Part shown: piece by piece, positions 11,173 to 20,661 of the stretch
Layout of the letters: each line of letters begins with the position of its first letter
Position numbering within the stretch: the stretch's first letter is position 1
DNA from: Ryuthela nishihirai
Lineage: Eukaryota; Arthropoda; Arachnida; Araneae; Heptathelidae
DNA length: 64,000 nucleotides
NCBI GenBank assembly: GCA_038380435.1
Contig: JAWZYU010000010.1
Span: 44,550,135 to 44,614,134, forward strand
Direction: 5' to 3'
Notes under the pieces: generated by a model
What the model saw: only the letters and a program-made list of their open reading frames with translations
Database searches by the model: none
What the model was told of the DNA's origin: nothing
Position numbers and translations under genes: made by a program

Positions 11173-11337
11173 CCACCCAAGCAATTGCTTGCCACACAAG
11201 TCTGAAAGGAGACTCTCAGTTTATACGACATAGAGAAGGTGAGATCTCAGCATAAACAGGCATGCCTTACCCGGGGCTTGAACCCAGGCCTCTATAATCA
11301 GTAGACAAACACGTAAACCACTAAGACACGGGATGAC
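11173..11337 (-). mobile_element. SINE B copy, diverged
   Basis: Minus-strand SINE B with a diverged 3' palindrome (caagcaattgcttg), the CTGACAGG-type hairpin decayed, and the head ending in 'gggcttgaacccagg' (B-box complement). Older than the copies at 281 and 40155. Confidence 0.75.
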
Positions 11338-11869
11338 ATTCACATCATGCTAAGGATATAAAGATATAGATTTAATACAGGCAAAATATGTATTGATAAA
11401 AATATAAATGCTAAAGTGTTTATATTATGTTTCTGTTGGATCCACAAATACCGCTCGACGAATAAAATTCTATTCTGACTATATTTGGCCCCCCAGATAC
11501 GCCATCACTGCTCTACATTTTGTGCACAGATGTCGGCGCACAATCTCCTCGTAGTTCGATCCGTCATCGAAAATTACACGTCTGAGATTTGGTTAGCGAG
11601 AAAAACGGTAAGAAATGTGTGTAGCGCCATATATCGGTGTAACTGAATCAAAGTCGTATTGCAGCATTGTAATTCGTTGTTCTAGTGATGGACGGCACCG
11701 ACGTTTTCTAGAGGGTGCTAATGACCTGCTACTTAGCGTGATAGGTAATTCAGATCACTACCTCGTGACTTGTACTGCACAGCGCTCGTGGAACTTAAAA
11801 GAGGCCGGATAAACAGAGAACGGTTAGAAGACTATCATATGCCTATAGTTCATTTCGTGTGCATTTCTT
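11338..11869. other. Noncoding stretch, nothing recognised
   Basis: No coding or repeat signature recognised. Confidence 0.4.
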
Positions 11870-12275
11870 CAGTTGGGTTTACTCCTGAGCGGCGCTGCTT
11901 TGCGCATAATGGGCTAAATGCCTAGGCCATAAGGACCCCGAAAGTTCAGGGAAGGTTTGGGGACGGAACCTAATGGACAGCTGTTGGGAGACAGATGCTA
12001 GTCTCCCGTCAAGGCCACCTAGCGTGTTCTTTAGCATGCACAAGGTATGTCTCTCCCCCTCACATGGAGACGCGGCCTAACGTTTCATCGGATGGACGGC
12101 GGCTTTTCCAAGCCCATCAGTGTTTACGAGCCTTGCGCTCTTCCGACTGAACCTTGCAGGCCCATTATGTAACTTCACTGTGACATCTGTTGTTAAAATT
12201 TAAATTCAATATGGAAATTCCAGGAAATAGGCTGTTTCTGTGAGACCTCAAAATTAATATTTGATACAGTTTAAA
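11870..12275 (-). repeat. Duplicated segment D1, copy 1 (deleted SINE A plus flank)
   Basis: Contains a reverse SINE A (11870-12166) with a private internal deletion joining the 'caagcccatcagtgt' and 'tacgagcct.gcgctcttccgactgaacc' parts, followed by about 110 bp of non-SINE DNA ('ttcactgtgacatctgttgtt...gtgagacctcaaaat.aat'). The same deletion and flank recur at 13430-13825, so the composite moved or duplicated as one unit. Confidence 0.8.
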
Positions 12276-12311
12276 TATCATATGAAATAAAAACACTGCT
12301 ACTACATTCAG

Positions 12312-12699
12312 ACGGGAGGGTCTTTGCTCAGTCGGTAGCCGACCAGGCTCGTAATCTGCAGTTCTTAGGTTCGAGTCCCACTGTTTCACTGTTGAGATTT
12401 ATCTCCGCTAAACCTTTACCCTGCCTTTGGTCAGCAGGGGACACCAATGAGCTTGGAAAGGCCGCCGTCCGTTGGATGAGACGTAAAGCCCATCCATCGC
12501 ACGTGTGAGGGAGAACCATACCCTATACTGCTAAAAAACCTACTGGATGGCCTTGATCGGAAGCTTCCATTTGTCCCCTAACAGCTGTCTAGTGGGTTCC
12601 CTTCACCCATCCTTCTTTGAACCCTCGGGGTCTTTGTGACCTGTCTATTTAGCCCATTGTATGCAAAAAAACTGCCGCACAGAGGTAAAACAACCCAAT
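12312..12699 (+). mobile_element. SINE A copy with 9-bp TSD
   Basis: Plus-strand copy with head ('tttgctcagtcggtagccgaccaggctcg'), body and tail ('gaggtaaaacaacccaat'). The 9-bp repeat tacattcag lies on both sides (12303-12311, 12700-12708). Confidence 0.9.
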
Positions 12700-13069
12700 T
12701 ACATTCAGCTCTGGAACTACATATTCACATAACACGTATTGCTATATGTACACGTTTTAGGTGAAAGCCAAAATAACTCCTAGGGTGCCTCCAGAGAATA
12801 CGCCCGTGACTGCCCAGCATGTCACCGGGATCAACGGTTGAGAGAGACAAAAGCGCAGTACGGCTGTGGCAGCAGCTGTAGGTGACAGAGGGTGACCGAT
12901 TGAGCGCAACCTGTACCTTAGAACCAGAGTGAAAATGTTTTCTCTTTGGAGTTAGAGTTGCATTTATCTTTTTTTCCACTCATGTACTTGAAATTTTGAA
13001 GATTTCTCTACTTTTCTCGACATTCGAGAAATAATGACACTTTCTCATATCCTACACCTAAAATGCGAC

Positions 13070-13410
13070 GAGAAGGTCAGTAGCAGGCTAGACTTAGAAT
13101 CTGCTAGTTCCCAGGGTCGAGTCCAAATTCTACATGAGTTGAGATTTATCTACTAAACTCACACGCTGCCGTGGATTAGAAAGGGGACACCGATGGAATT
13201 GGAAAGGCATCGTCCGTCGAATGGAACAAAAAGCCGTGATTCCTTGTTTAGGAGAGACATACCCTGTGCACGTTAAAGAATATCCTTGATGCTTTGATGA
13301 GACCTAACAGCTATCTAGCAGTCCCTTTCTCTAAGCACTTTGAATCCTTGTGACTTGGGCATTAAGACCATTGTGGACAAAAAATAAAAACGTGTCGTTC
13401 AATCCAACCT
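13070..13410 (+). mobile_element. SINE A copy, degraded
   Basis: Diverged plus copy: head remnant 'caggctagacttagaatctgctagttcccaggg', body words 'gttgagatttatct' and 'cacgttaaagaat', tail words 'acaaaaaataaaaacgtgtcgttc'. Several deletions. Confidence 0.7.
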
Positions 13411-13429
13411 ATACCTGAAAGTCTGACTG

Positions 13430-13825
13430 TCGGTTTCTTCTCCTGAGCGGCTGTTTTGCTCATAATGGGCTAAATGTCCAAGCCATAAGGACCCCGAAGG
13501 CTCAGGTAAGGTCGGAACCTACTGGACAGCTGTTGGGAGACAGATGGTAGTCTCCCGTCAAGGCCACCTGGCGTGTTCTTTAGCATGCACAAGGTATGTC
13601 TCTCCCCCTCACATGGAGACGCGGCCTAACGTTTCATCCGATGGACGGCGACTTTTCCAAGCCCATCAGTGTCTACGAGCCTGGCGCTCTTCCGACTGAA
13701 CCTTGCAGCCCCATTATATTACTTCAGTGTGACATCTGTTGTTTGAAATTTAAATTGCTTCTATATGGAGATTTCAGGAGTTAAGCTCCTTCTGTGAGAC
13801 CTCAAAATCAATTTTTGATACAGTA
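13430..13825 (-). repeat. Duplicated segment D1, copy 2
   Basis: Second copy of the composite at 11870-12275: the same internally deleted SINE A (about 13436-13714) and the same downstream non-SINE DNA ('gacatctgttgttt', 'gtgagacctcaaaatcaat'), about 90% alike by eye. Confidence 0.8.
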
Positions 13826-13897
13826 TGTAAAAGTAAATTTTGATACAGTATTGCAAGTAATATTCATTTTCAATAGCATGCTCGAAACATTGATAGC

Positions 13898-13929
13898 CAA
13901 CGAGAACGAAGACCCTCGTTCTCGTTGGT
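13898..13929. repeat. Small perfect hairpin
   Basis: The arms ccaacgagaacga and tcgttctcgttgg are perfectly complementary with a 6-nt loop. No associated gene or T-tract is seen. Confidence 0.7.
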
Positions 13930-14048
13930 TTGCGAGTATATATTTGTTTTATTCACACTCTGTATTTCAATGTTAAAAACTAAGCATTCTCAATATCATA
14001 GATGTAATAGTCATTATTAAGAAATATTTTTGTGGAAAAAATAAGTTT

Positions 14049-14122
14049 CGCTGAGTGGGACTTGAACCATCGCCTCCAAGTTACGTGTCAGGTGCTCTAA
14101 CGACTAAACTATCACCAGCTCC
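14049..14122 (-). other. tRNA-like sequence (degenerate)
   Basis: On the minus strand it has an A-box-like GATAGTTTAGTCGTTAGAGCAC and a B-box GGTTCAAGTCCCAC at tRNA-like spacing over about 73 nt. The anticodon stem does not pair well, so I read it as a tRNA pseudogene or the head of another tRNA-derived SINE. Confidence 0.35.
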
Positions 14123-14409
14123 GTCATTTAACCTCTAACTTTTTAGTTTTCTCGAACGTTGGCGCTCATGGCTCCATCTGTGATCGGGAAAAGCAACTTT
14201 CCAATATTGCTCACTAGAGACATAAATAAGGAAGTTACGCACGAATACACAGATTGCTTGTTGACACGGAATATTATTACTAATAGTTTCATGTAAAGGC
14301 GTTACACTAAAGTCACTATATAATTTGAAAATTTAATGAAAAAATATGAATGGCTTGATAGCCAAAAAATGAATAGAAAATTGCCTAAACCAGAATTCTC
14401 TACAGAAAG

Positions 14410-14520
14410 AGATGGGTGTTGTTTCAATCTGTAGCACACCAGGTTGGTAATATGTAGTTCCCGGGTTCGAATCGCAACTGTGCCAGCGTTCTGATTAATC
14501 TTCGCTAAGCCTAACCCTAC
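14410..14520 (+). mobile_element. SINE A head fragment
   Basis: Contains only the tRNA-like head and first body words ('tcaatctgtagcacaccaggttggtaatatgtagttcccgggttcgaatc', then 'ccagcgttctgattaatct'). The rest of the family is absent. Confidence 0.75.
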
Positions 14521-14644
14521 ATAACATCGACGTATACATAAGCTCCGGACACATAATTTTATTTTAAGCAGAATAGATCAGAGATGTGGACGCTGACAGA
14601 AAGCTTGACTTGTAATAACAGTCGGGGGCTGTTATCCCGACTGT

Positions 14645-15018
14645 AATTATTGGGATGGTTCAGTCCGTAAACGTACCAAGCTTGTAATTTGTAGTTCCTA
14701 GAGTCTATTCCCAATCGCATGGACATTTATCTCAGCTATGTCCCACTCTACCTTGGTGAATAAGAGGACACCGATGGACTTGGAAAGAGCGTTGTCCGTT
14801 TGGTTGGAGCGTTAACTGTTGCTCCGTGTGCAGCAGAGCTGTATCCTGTGCACGTTAAAAAACACTCTGGATTACCTTGACGGGAAGCTTCCATCTTTCT
14901 ACTAACAGCTGTCAAATGGATAACCTTCACCCAACTTCTCTCAAACCTTGGGGTCCTTGTGACCTGGATAAATAGCCCATTGTGCGCCAAAAAAGTGCCC
15001 CTCAGAGGTAAAACAACG
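14645..15018 (+). mobile_element. SINE A copy, diverged
   Basis: Plus copy with decayed head ('ggttcagtccgtaaacgtaccaagcttgtaat'), body, and good tail ('gcccctcagaggtaaaacaacgcaat'). Confidence 0.82.
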
Positions 15019-15096
15019 CAATTCCAGAGAATTTACATAAATCTTATTACTGCTTCAGGCATAATCTAGATGCAACCAAAACGTGTAAATAAATAG

Positions 15097-15321
15097 CTTC
15101 TCAAGCAGCTGCTTGCCACAGAGGTCTGACAGGAGCCTGTCAGTTTATTACGCCATAGTAGAGGGATCTGTGTGGATGGCGGTTCCTCAGCAGATTTTTT
15201 TTGCCAACTGCACGCGGTGTTCCCAGGTGGTCGCCCTCCCAGCGGACTGACCGCGCCCAAAACTGCTTAACTTCGGTAATCGGACAAGAACCGGTGTTTT
15301 CAGCTTGGTACTGCCGTTGGC
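15097..15321 (-). mobile_element. SINE B chimera with a 5S rRNA head
   Basis: Read on the minus strand: a complete 5S rRNA-like sequence (15321 down to 15203, 119 nt), an A8 linker, then the SINE B body and tail (TCTGCTGAGG... to CAAGCAGCTGCTTGAG). It shares body and tail with copies such as 40155-40362, but the tRNA-like head and linker are replaced by 5S. 5S-headed SINEs are known as SINE3 in fishes and other animals. The 5S internal control boxes (A and C type) are still recognisable, so it could have been Pol III-transcribed. No clean TSD was found. Confidence 0.82.
15203..15321 (-). rRNA. 5S rRNA-derived sequence (SINE head, probably not a functional gene)
   Basis: 119 nt, the full length of a 5S gene. 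It begins GCCAACGGC and ends CAGTTGGC, which pair as helix I. It contains AAAACACCGGTTCT, GTCCGAT, CCGAAGTTAAGCA, and the C-box region with CCACCTGGGAACACCGCGTG split as in 5S. Changes in the loop A/E region and the direct fusion to SINE B sequence argue that it is a retrotransposed head or pseudogene. A lone dispersed 5S gene cannot be fully excluded. Confidence 0.8.
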
Positions 15322-15329
15322 TCAAAAAA

Positions 15330-18300
15330 AAAAGCATAAGAAACGTAAAAAAATCCTAAATAATAAAAAAAGGCTTAATAAAACATCATATAAGCGAGTA
15401 TGTGCGAAAATTAAATATGAATAGAATAAGAATTAACGTAGGGTAGCAGAACTCGAAATTAACAATAATACAGATTTATTTGTGAGCGTAGTGTCTCAGT
15501 ATCGGTTGACGAACAACCTCGTTCTCAAAGAATTCCATTAATGATTATTGAAAAGTCTTAAAAATCTGTAAGGTTCTTTTCTCAGTTTTTAATTTCACTG
15601 ACGTTAAAGTTACTTTCAGCTGAAAGTGTGACAAGTTGTTTCTTTCTCATTATAGCACCATTTGATATATTCCTGAACCTCTGTACTCGAAAGGCACATT
15701 TTGTATGAAAAAAAAAATATACGAAAGGACGACGCATAAGTGTCAGCATACTCGATCTGCTCTGAAAGCTCCATTAATATGATCGATTGAAATCGATACG
15801 TCAGCAGTTGGGGAGGAAGTGACACAACTGACGAAACACAGCAGGGACGAATTTCCCACGCCTAACTGGCACTGTGAGAGGAACACTCTGTTAGTGTGCT
15901 TTTTCCCCTTTTTGTAGTTAGACGAAGCGGAATGGTAGACCTACACTGTTTCACCGTTATTGATTTTCGTCAAGGATTCTTGTTTCTCTCGTCGAAGCTT
16001 AATGCTTTCACTTCTTTCCCTTTCAATTTTCGTGATATTTTATTCAATTATGCATGGAAATGTGATGACTTTCGAGTTACGAAATTCTGAACCTGTTATT
16101 TTTCAAACAATGTCTTTTAAATTTGGTAAACTTGTTGTTTTCCATTTTTTTTCTATATAAAACAAAAGGTTTATTATCAAAATTTCTCTTTTTTTAAATA
16201 AGCACATTGCTTTATTAAAATATTCTCCCAAATTCTCAAAAGAATAATAAATTTTGTTTTATGTAAACCCTTTCAAATGATTTTTTTTTCATTTAATTTT
16301 CTCTTTTTTTTGCAGAGGCCAAACTTTCGACAACTTACAGAAGGAAATGTTGGATGCAAAATGTGCCATGTGAAAGGGATTGCAATTAATTCTTTAATTT
16401 TAGCAACAATAACATATTAAAACATTGCATTCCGAAAAAATACTAATAGGAAAGTGACATAAGCAATTGATAGTTTGTGCAGGTGGAATTCTGTCAAGAC
16501 AATGCATGAGTTCATTAAAGTAAAGGAGATAAATTTTTCCTCTAAAAAGAAAGTAGTCTTAAACGTTCTATCTGAAAGATAATAAATTTCGTAATAAAAT
16601 CAAAGATTTATTTATCAACCTAGATAGTCCGAGTGATAGGGACGAACAAGAGCAGAAAGGGAGAGGGGAAGAACACTGTAAAAATGAATCGTAAATTTAA
16701 TATAAAAATTATTTTCTATACCAGTTTTCTTATTCTCTTTTTAGTAATATGCACATCTAAACTTAAAAACAAAAATCCCACAGTCCATCTCTTCGTCTTC
16801 TTCTATCAATCACATATATAACTTTACTGGAAAATTCGACAGTGTTCCTTCATTTTGGGAGTGTTAGGTGGTACATTCCAGTAGCTTTTGCACCATGTAT
16901 TCTCTTTTACACCATGTATTCTCTTTTACATTTTGTTATCAGCGAGTTAAAACACACTGTGTAGTGCTATATTTATATAATTAACGTTACTTATTTTGAA
17001 AATTAAAAAGCTTTAAATGTTAAAAGTATAATTTGATAGGTCGCAGATCTATTGATATTTTTTTTCTTTTCAGTTTTAATACACAATTCTAGTGCAACCA
17101 CTTTAGTGTCAGACAGAGACGTCTCACGTAGCTGATATTAACCAGACCACATTTGTATATATAGTATAACTCTGGGATATTTGATTTCATTCCTTTTTTT
17201 TTTTGATGCTCCGAATGAAATCGCGTCAGTGATGCTTAGAGTACAGCAGGTAGCTAGCTTTTTATCTCTTTTAGGGCATAACTTCGTCTTTTGCAAGACA
17301 GAACATTAACCTTCGGATGGAGTGCAATTTTCTTTGAACCAGGACTCATTTCCACTCACCAAATATAGCAGTGGAATTATTTTGTGTTGTGTCTTTTTCC
17401 CGGGGATTATATATGATTGGCCCATTGGGTTGAATGATACCCTGGGTTGCAAGAATGATATAGCCACTTTTGACCAGAGGAAATAGTTGATACGGGTTAA
17501 TCGCACTTACTGGATCAGGGTTTGGTCGTATAATCTATCTTTCTTCGCCTAAGTCCAATTTTTGTGGAGACTCATTGGACTAATTTAGGCTTGACTTCGG
17601 AGGGGAGAAATTTGCAATAGATATCACTGAAGGATAGAGGTATTAAATTTTTGCTTAAACAATAGCTAGGCTAAATTTACCAAAATTTCCATTGCTTTCG
17701 GAAAAACCAGGAACAGAGAAATCTAACATATGCATTTCTTATATTTGTTTCCGTGTGCACGTAGCAAGACCCAGCCCTCGTTCCTGGGAAGAGTCTTCAT
17801 TTAGGGTTTATGATAGTATGATTATTTTGGTTTGAATCGTAACTGACTGCTGTCACTTTAACTATCACTTTAATTTTAATTTAGATTATTTAAGTGTTGG
17901 TATACTAAAATATGATTGTAATATAAAATCATCCACCTCTCAAAGTCTACGGTGGAATTTTGCTGACTTTGAAATTTCAATAAATTTAATATTTTTTATT
18001 AATGTTTTAGACCAAAATCTGTATTTTGGTCAATTATTTATAACCTCTACTCGTTGCAATTACAGTTAAGAAATACGGGACTACGTATTACTAACTTGTG
18101 GGTTGTTCCTCGTTCGAGTGTAAATCATTTTTTGGCGACTCTTTAAAAATAATTTGTTCGAAAGCAATTTTCGAAGTCAGATCAACAATAAGTACTAATA
18201 TGTAGTCCTGAGAGTTAAAAATTCTGAATGATTTATTATTTTAGTTAACGCGGATCATAGATCATACCTCATGTCTGAAAGAAAAAAAGTTGCTGGTGCC

Positions 18301-18917
18301 AAATTATATAATAACTAACTGGAATTCCATTACAGTATATGTCCCCCTCCATTCCCGATGTCTTTAAACATTTCTTGAAAAATGGGAGCAAGGCATTCCC
18401 TCTCCCCCAAATATGACCCTGTATTAATTAAATCAATTTATATTACTGAATAATATAATTCATAAGGTAAAAAAAATGATAGTTTTTCCTTCTTATTTTT
18501 GATGTCATAAACTGTTGAAAACTAACACTTAAAAATCTCCTAAACACCTTCACTCCTCAGAGTAGTTTTTTTCATAACACCACTCTTAAGCCGGTATTAT
18601 GCCGAAGCACAACTGCATTGTCATTATTGCATTTGCTTGCTAATCGTTTTGTCGACTCTTTTCAGGGCGAAATTGAACTCTTATCATCGTATTTTATAAA
18701 GTAGAGTATTAGGAACTTACACTACTAAAGCGTGGTGACGACTGATGGTTTTTTTTTTCATTTAGAAACGTGATTCGATTAGAAATGTAACGCTTGTACG
18801 TCCGGATTCAGCAGCTACAATGAAAAACAAATTTTTCCCAAGAGTGTAAATTTATTTTTTAATATAGTAGTTACTTTAAAACTTCTCACATAAAACCGAA
18901 CCACAAAGTTTCCGGAC
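15330..18917. other. AT-rich noncoding stretch, no recognised repeat
   Basis: About 3.6 kb without SINE copies, the longest SINE-free stretch in the 5' half. It holds a 21-bp tandem duplication (acaccatgtattctctttt, 16893-16930). A weak exon-like frame at 17360-17534 (minus) ends in a GTGAGT donor; see findings. No gene is supported. Confidence 0.4.
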
Positions 18918-19293
18918 ACAGGAGGCGGAAGTTGGTTCACTTGGTAACGAGACAGGCTCGTAATCTGCAGTTCCCAAGTTCTAGTCCCACCTGTGCCTGC
19001 CAGCGTTGAGATTTATCTCCTCTGACTCCAACTCTACCGCTGGTGACACCAATGGGCTTGGAAAGGCTGCCGTCCATGGAATAAAATGCAAAACCGTGAT
19101 TCCTGTATAAGAGAGAGCTATGCCCTAAGTACGGGACAGGATGACAGGGGAGGGGGGCCACCATCTATCTCCTAGCATCTGTCCAATGGACCCCGTTACT
19201 CAATCTTTTCTTAGCTTTTGGGGATCGTTGTGACCAAAACATTTAGATCATATTTTGCAAAAAAAGGTCTCTCTCAGAAGTAAAACAACCCAA
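18918..19293 (+). mobile_element. SINE A copy
   Basis: Plus copy: degraded head ('ggttcacttggtaacgagacaggctcgtaatctgcagttcccaag'), body with small deletions, and tail 'agaagtaaaacaacccaacc'. Confidence 0.87.
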
Positions 19294-19989
19294 CCAATCT
19301 TTCATCGTAGTTCTGATTGTGGACATTACAGCAGTATCATAACCCGAATGGAAAACTAGGGAGATTATAGCAGAGACTACAGGACTGCGTAGTCGACGTT
19401 TCAACAGTTCTCATATATAAGATGCTGAGTGATAGGTATTTGATTGCCCATTGATGCATTATCTTTAAGAAATGTCGAAGCTTCACCTGTGCATTCTCAT
19501 AATCTTCCCGTTTGACTCTCATTTGATGACGCATTTTTATAGATTGTAGATTAATTAATACAACTAAAGCTAATAAAAATATCCTATATTTCCAAAACTA
19601 ACAAAGTCCTGTTTGACATTGTCTGCCCACAGCACCCTAGATCTCCCCCTTTACTGAGGCCTTCAGGCACACTGGTTTTAACTTTATCCTCTAATCTATA
19701 GTTACTCATGCGGGAAACATGGACAAACTAATGCAGTCTCTCTCTCTAGAAAATGTTTCTCAAAGATGATTATTCACTTCTTCCTCTAGCTTCATCATTT
19801 CTTACAAGTCAAACCATCTAATGCCAAAAATACTACTTAAATATCTAGCATCAAAAGTATCAATTTTCATGTTACATTGCAAACAAAGAGACCAAGTTTC
19901 ACCAAGTTTAACTCTAAAGAGAACCAAACCATGCATCCTAATTTTAGTCTTTAGGTCTATACACCTATTTCTCCCCATTCTCTACATAT

Positions 19990-20631
19990 TGTTACGACAG
20001 AAGGAATCTGGCAACCGAAAGCAAAAAGTTTCAGCCAACGAATAAGAACGTTGGGAGAATTTGGAGAAGAAGAGTGGAGCGTTAACGGTCGTTTTGTATT
20101 GTAACGGTCGTTGTGTTGTAACGGTCGAGGAGTTCAAAAATGGACGGTGAGCTGTTCTGAGACAGTGCGCGTAAGTATCAAGAAGTAACTTGATGTGTTG
20201 TGTATACGCGGAAGGATAAAAGTGGGATCTTTTATCGTTAAGTATCAAGAAGTAACTTGATGTGTTGTGTATACACGGAAGTATAAAAGTGGGAACTTTT
20301 ATGGCTAACTTCGAATGTCTACACGGACTGTCTTTTTGTTCGGCTAGTGTGTGAACAGTTATTAGCACAGGACGAGAATTGGTTTACGAGTGAAGATCTT
20401 CGGGTGACCTGGTAAATCAAGTAAAAGGTAGTATTTAGTAAAATACACAGAGCTGATATTGTGTGCTCTACGCAGGAAGATTGATGACTTGTGCATGTTA
20501 ATAGTTGATTTGTTAATAAGATACTTCATCCATATTTCCTTTGTAACAATTTACCTTGTATTGAATTTGGTTGTGAAATATAGCTTTTAATACTCACGCT
20601 CAGTGGCTATCCATTTTTGTGATCCGCAACA
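19990..20631 (+). repeat. 5' LTR of the gypsy element
   Basis: 642 bp, TG...CA ends. It contains three copies of taacggtcg at 20083-20128 and a 67-bp tandem duplication starting at 20173 and 20240, each unit carrying a small palindrome (atcaagaagtaacttgat) and a TATA-like ggataaaa or gtataaaa followed by gtggga. These are likely U3 enhancer/promoter modules. Confidence 0.93.
20272..20295 (+). promoter_or_regulatory. Probable LTR TATA box (second unit of duplicated module)
   Basis: gtataaaagtggga is the better TATA match of the two duplicated units; the other is ggataaaagtggga near 20212. It lies about 280 bp into the LTR, upstream of the presumed transcription start. The exact start is not determinable from sequence alone. 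Confidence 0.4.
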
Positions 20632-20633
20632 TT

Positions 20634-20650
20634 TGGTGTCAGAAGTGGGA
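20634..20650 (+). other. Primer-binding site of gypsy element
   Basis: Tggtgtcagaagtggga follows the 5' LTR after two bases. It starts with TGG, the complement of a tRNA CCA end. The priming tRNA was not assigned. Confidence 0.65.
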
Positions 20651-20661
20651 TAATTTATTGA

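Noticed and set aside
19982..20368. 128-aa minus-strand frame repeated at 24208-24699
   Set aside because: Duplicated only because it lies in both LTRs; antisense to the LTR promoter region with no domain.
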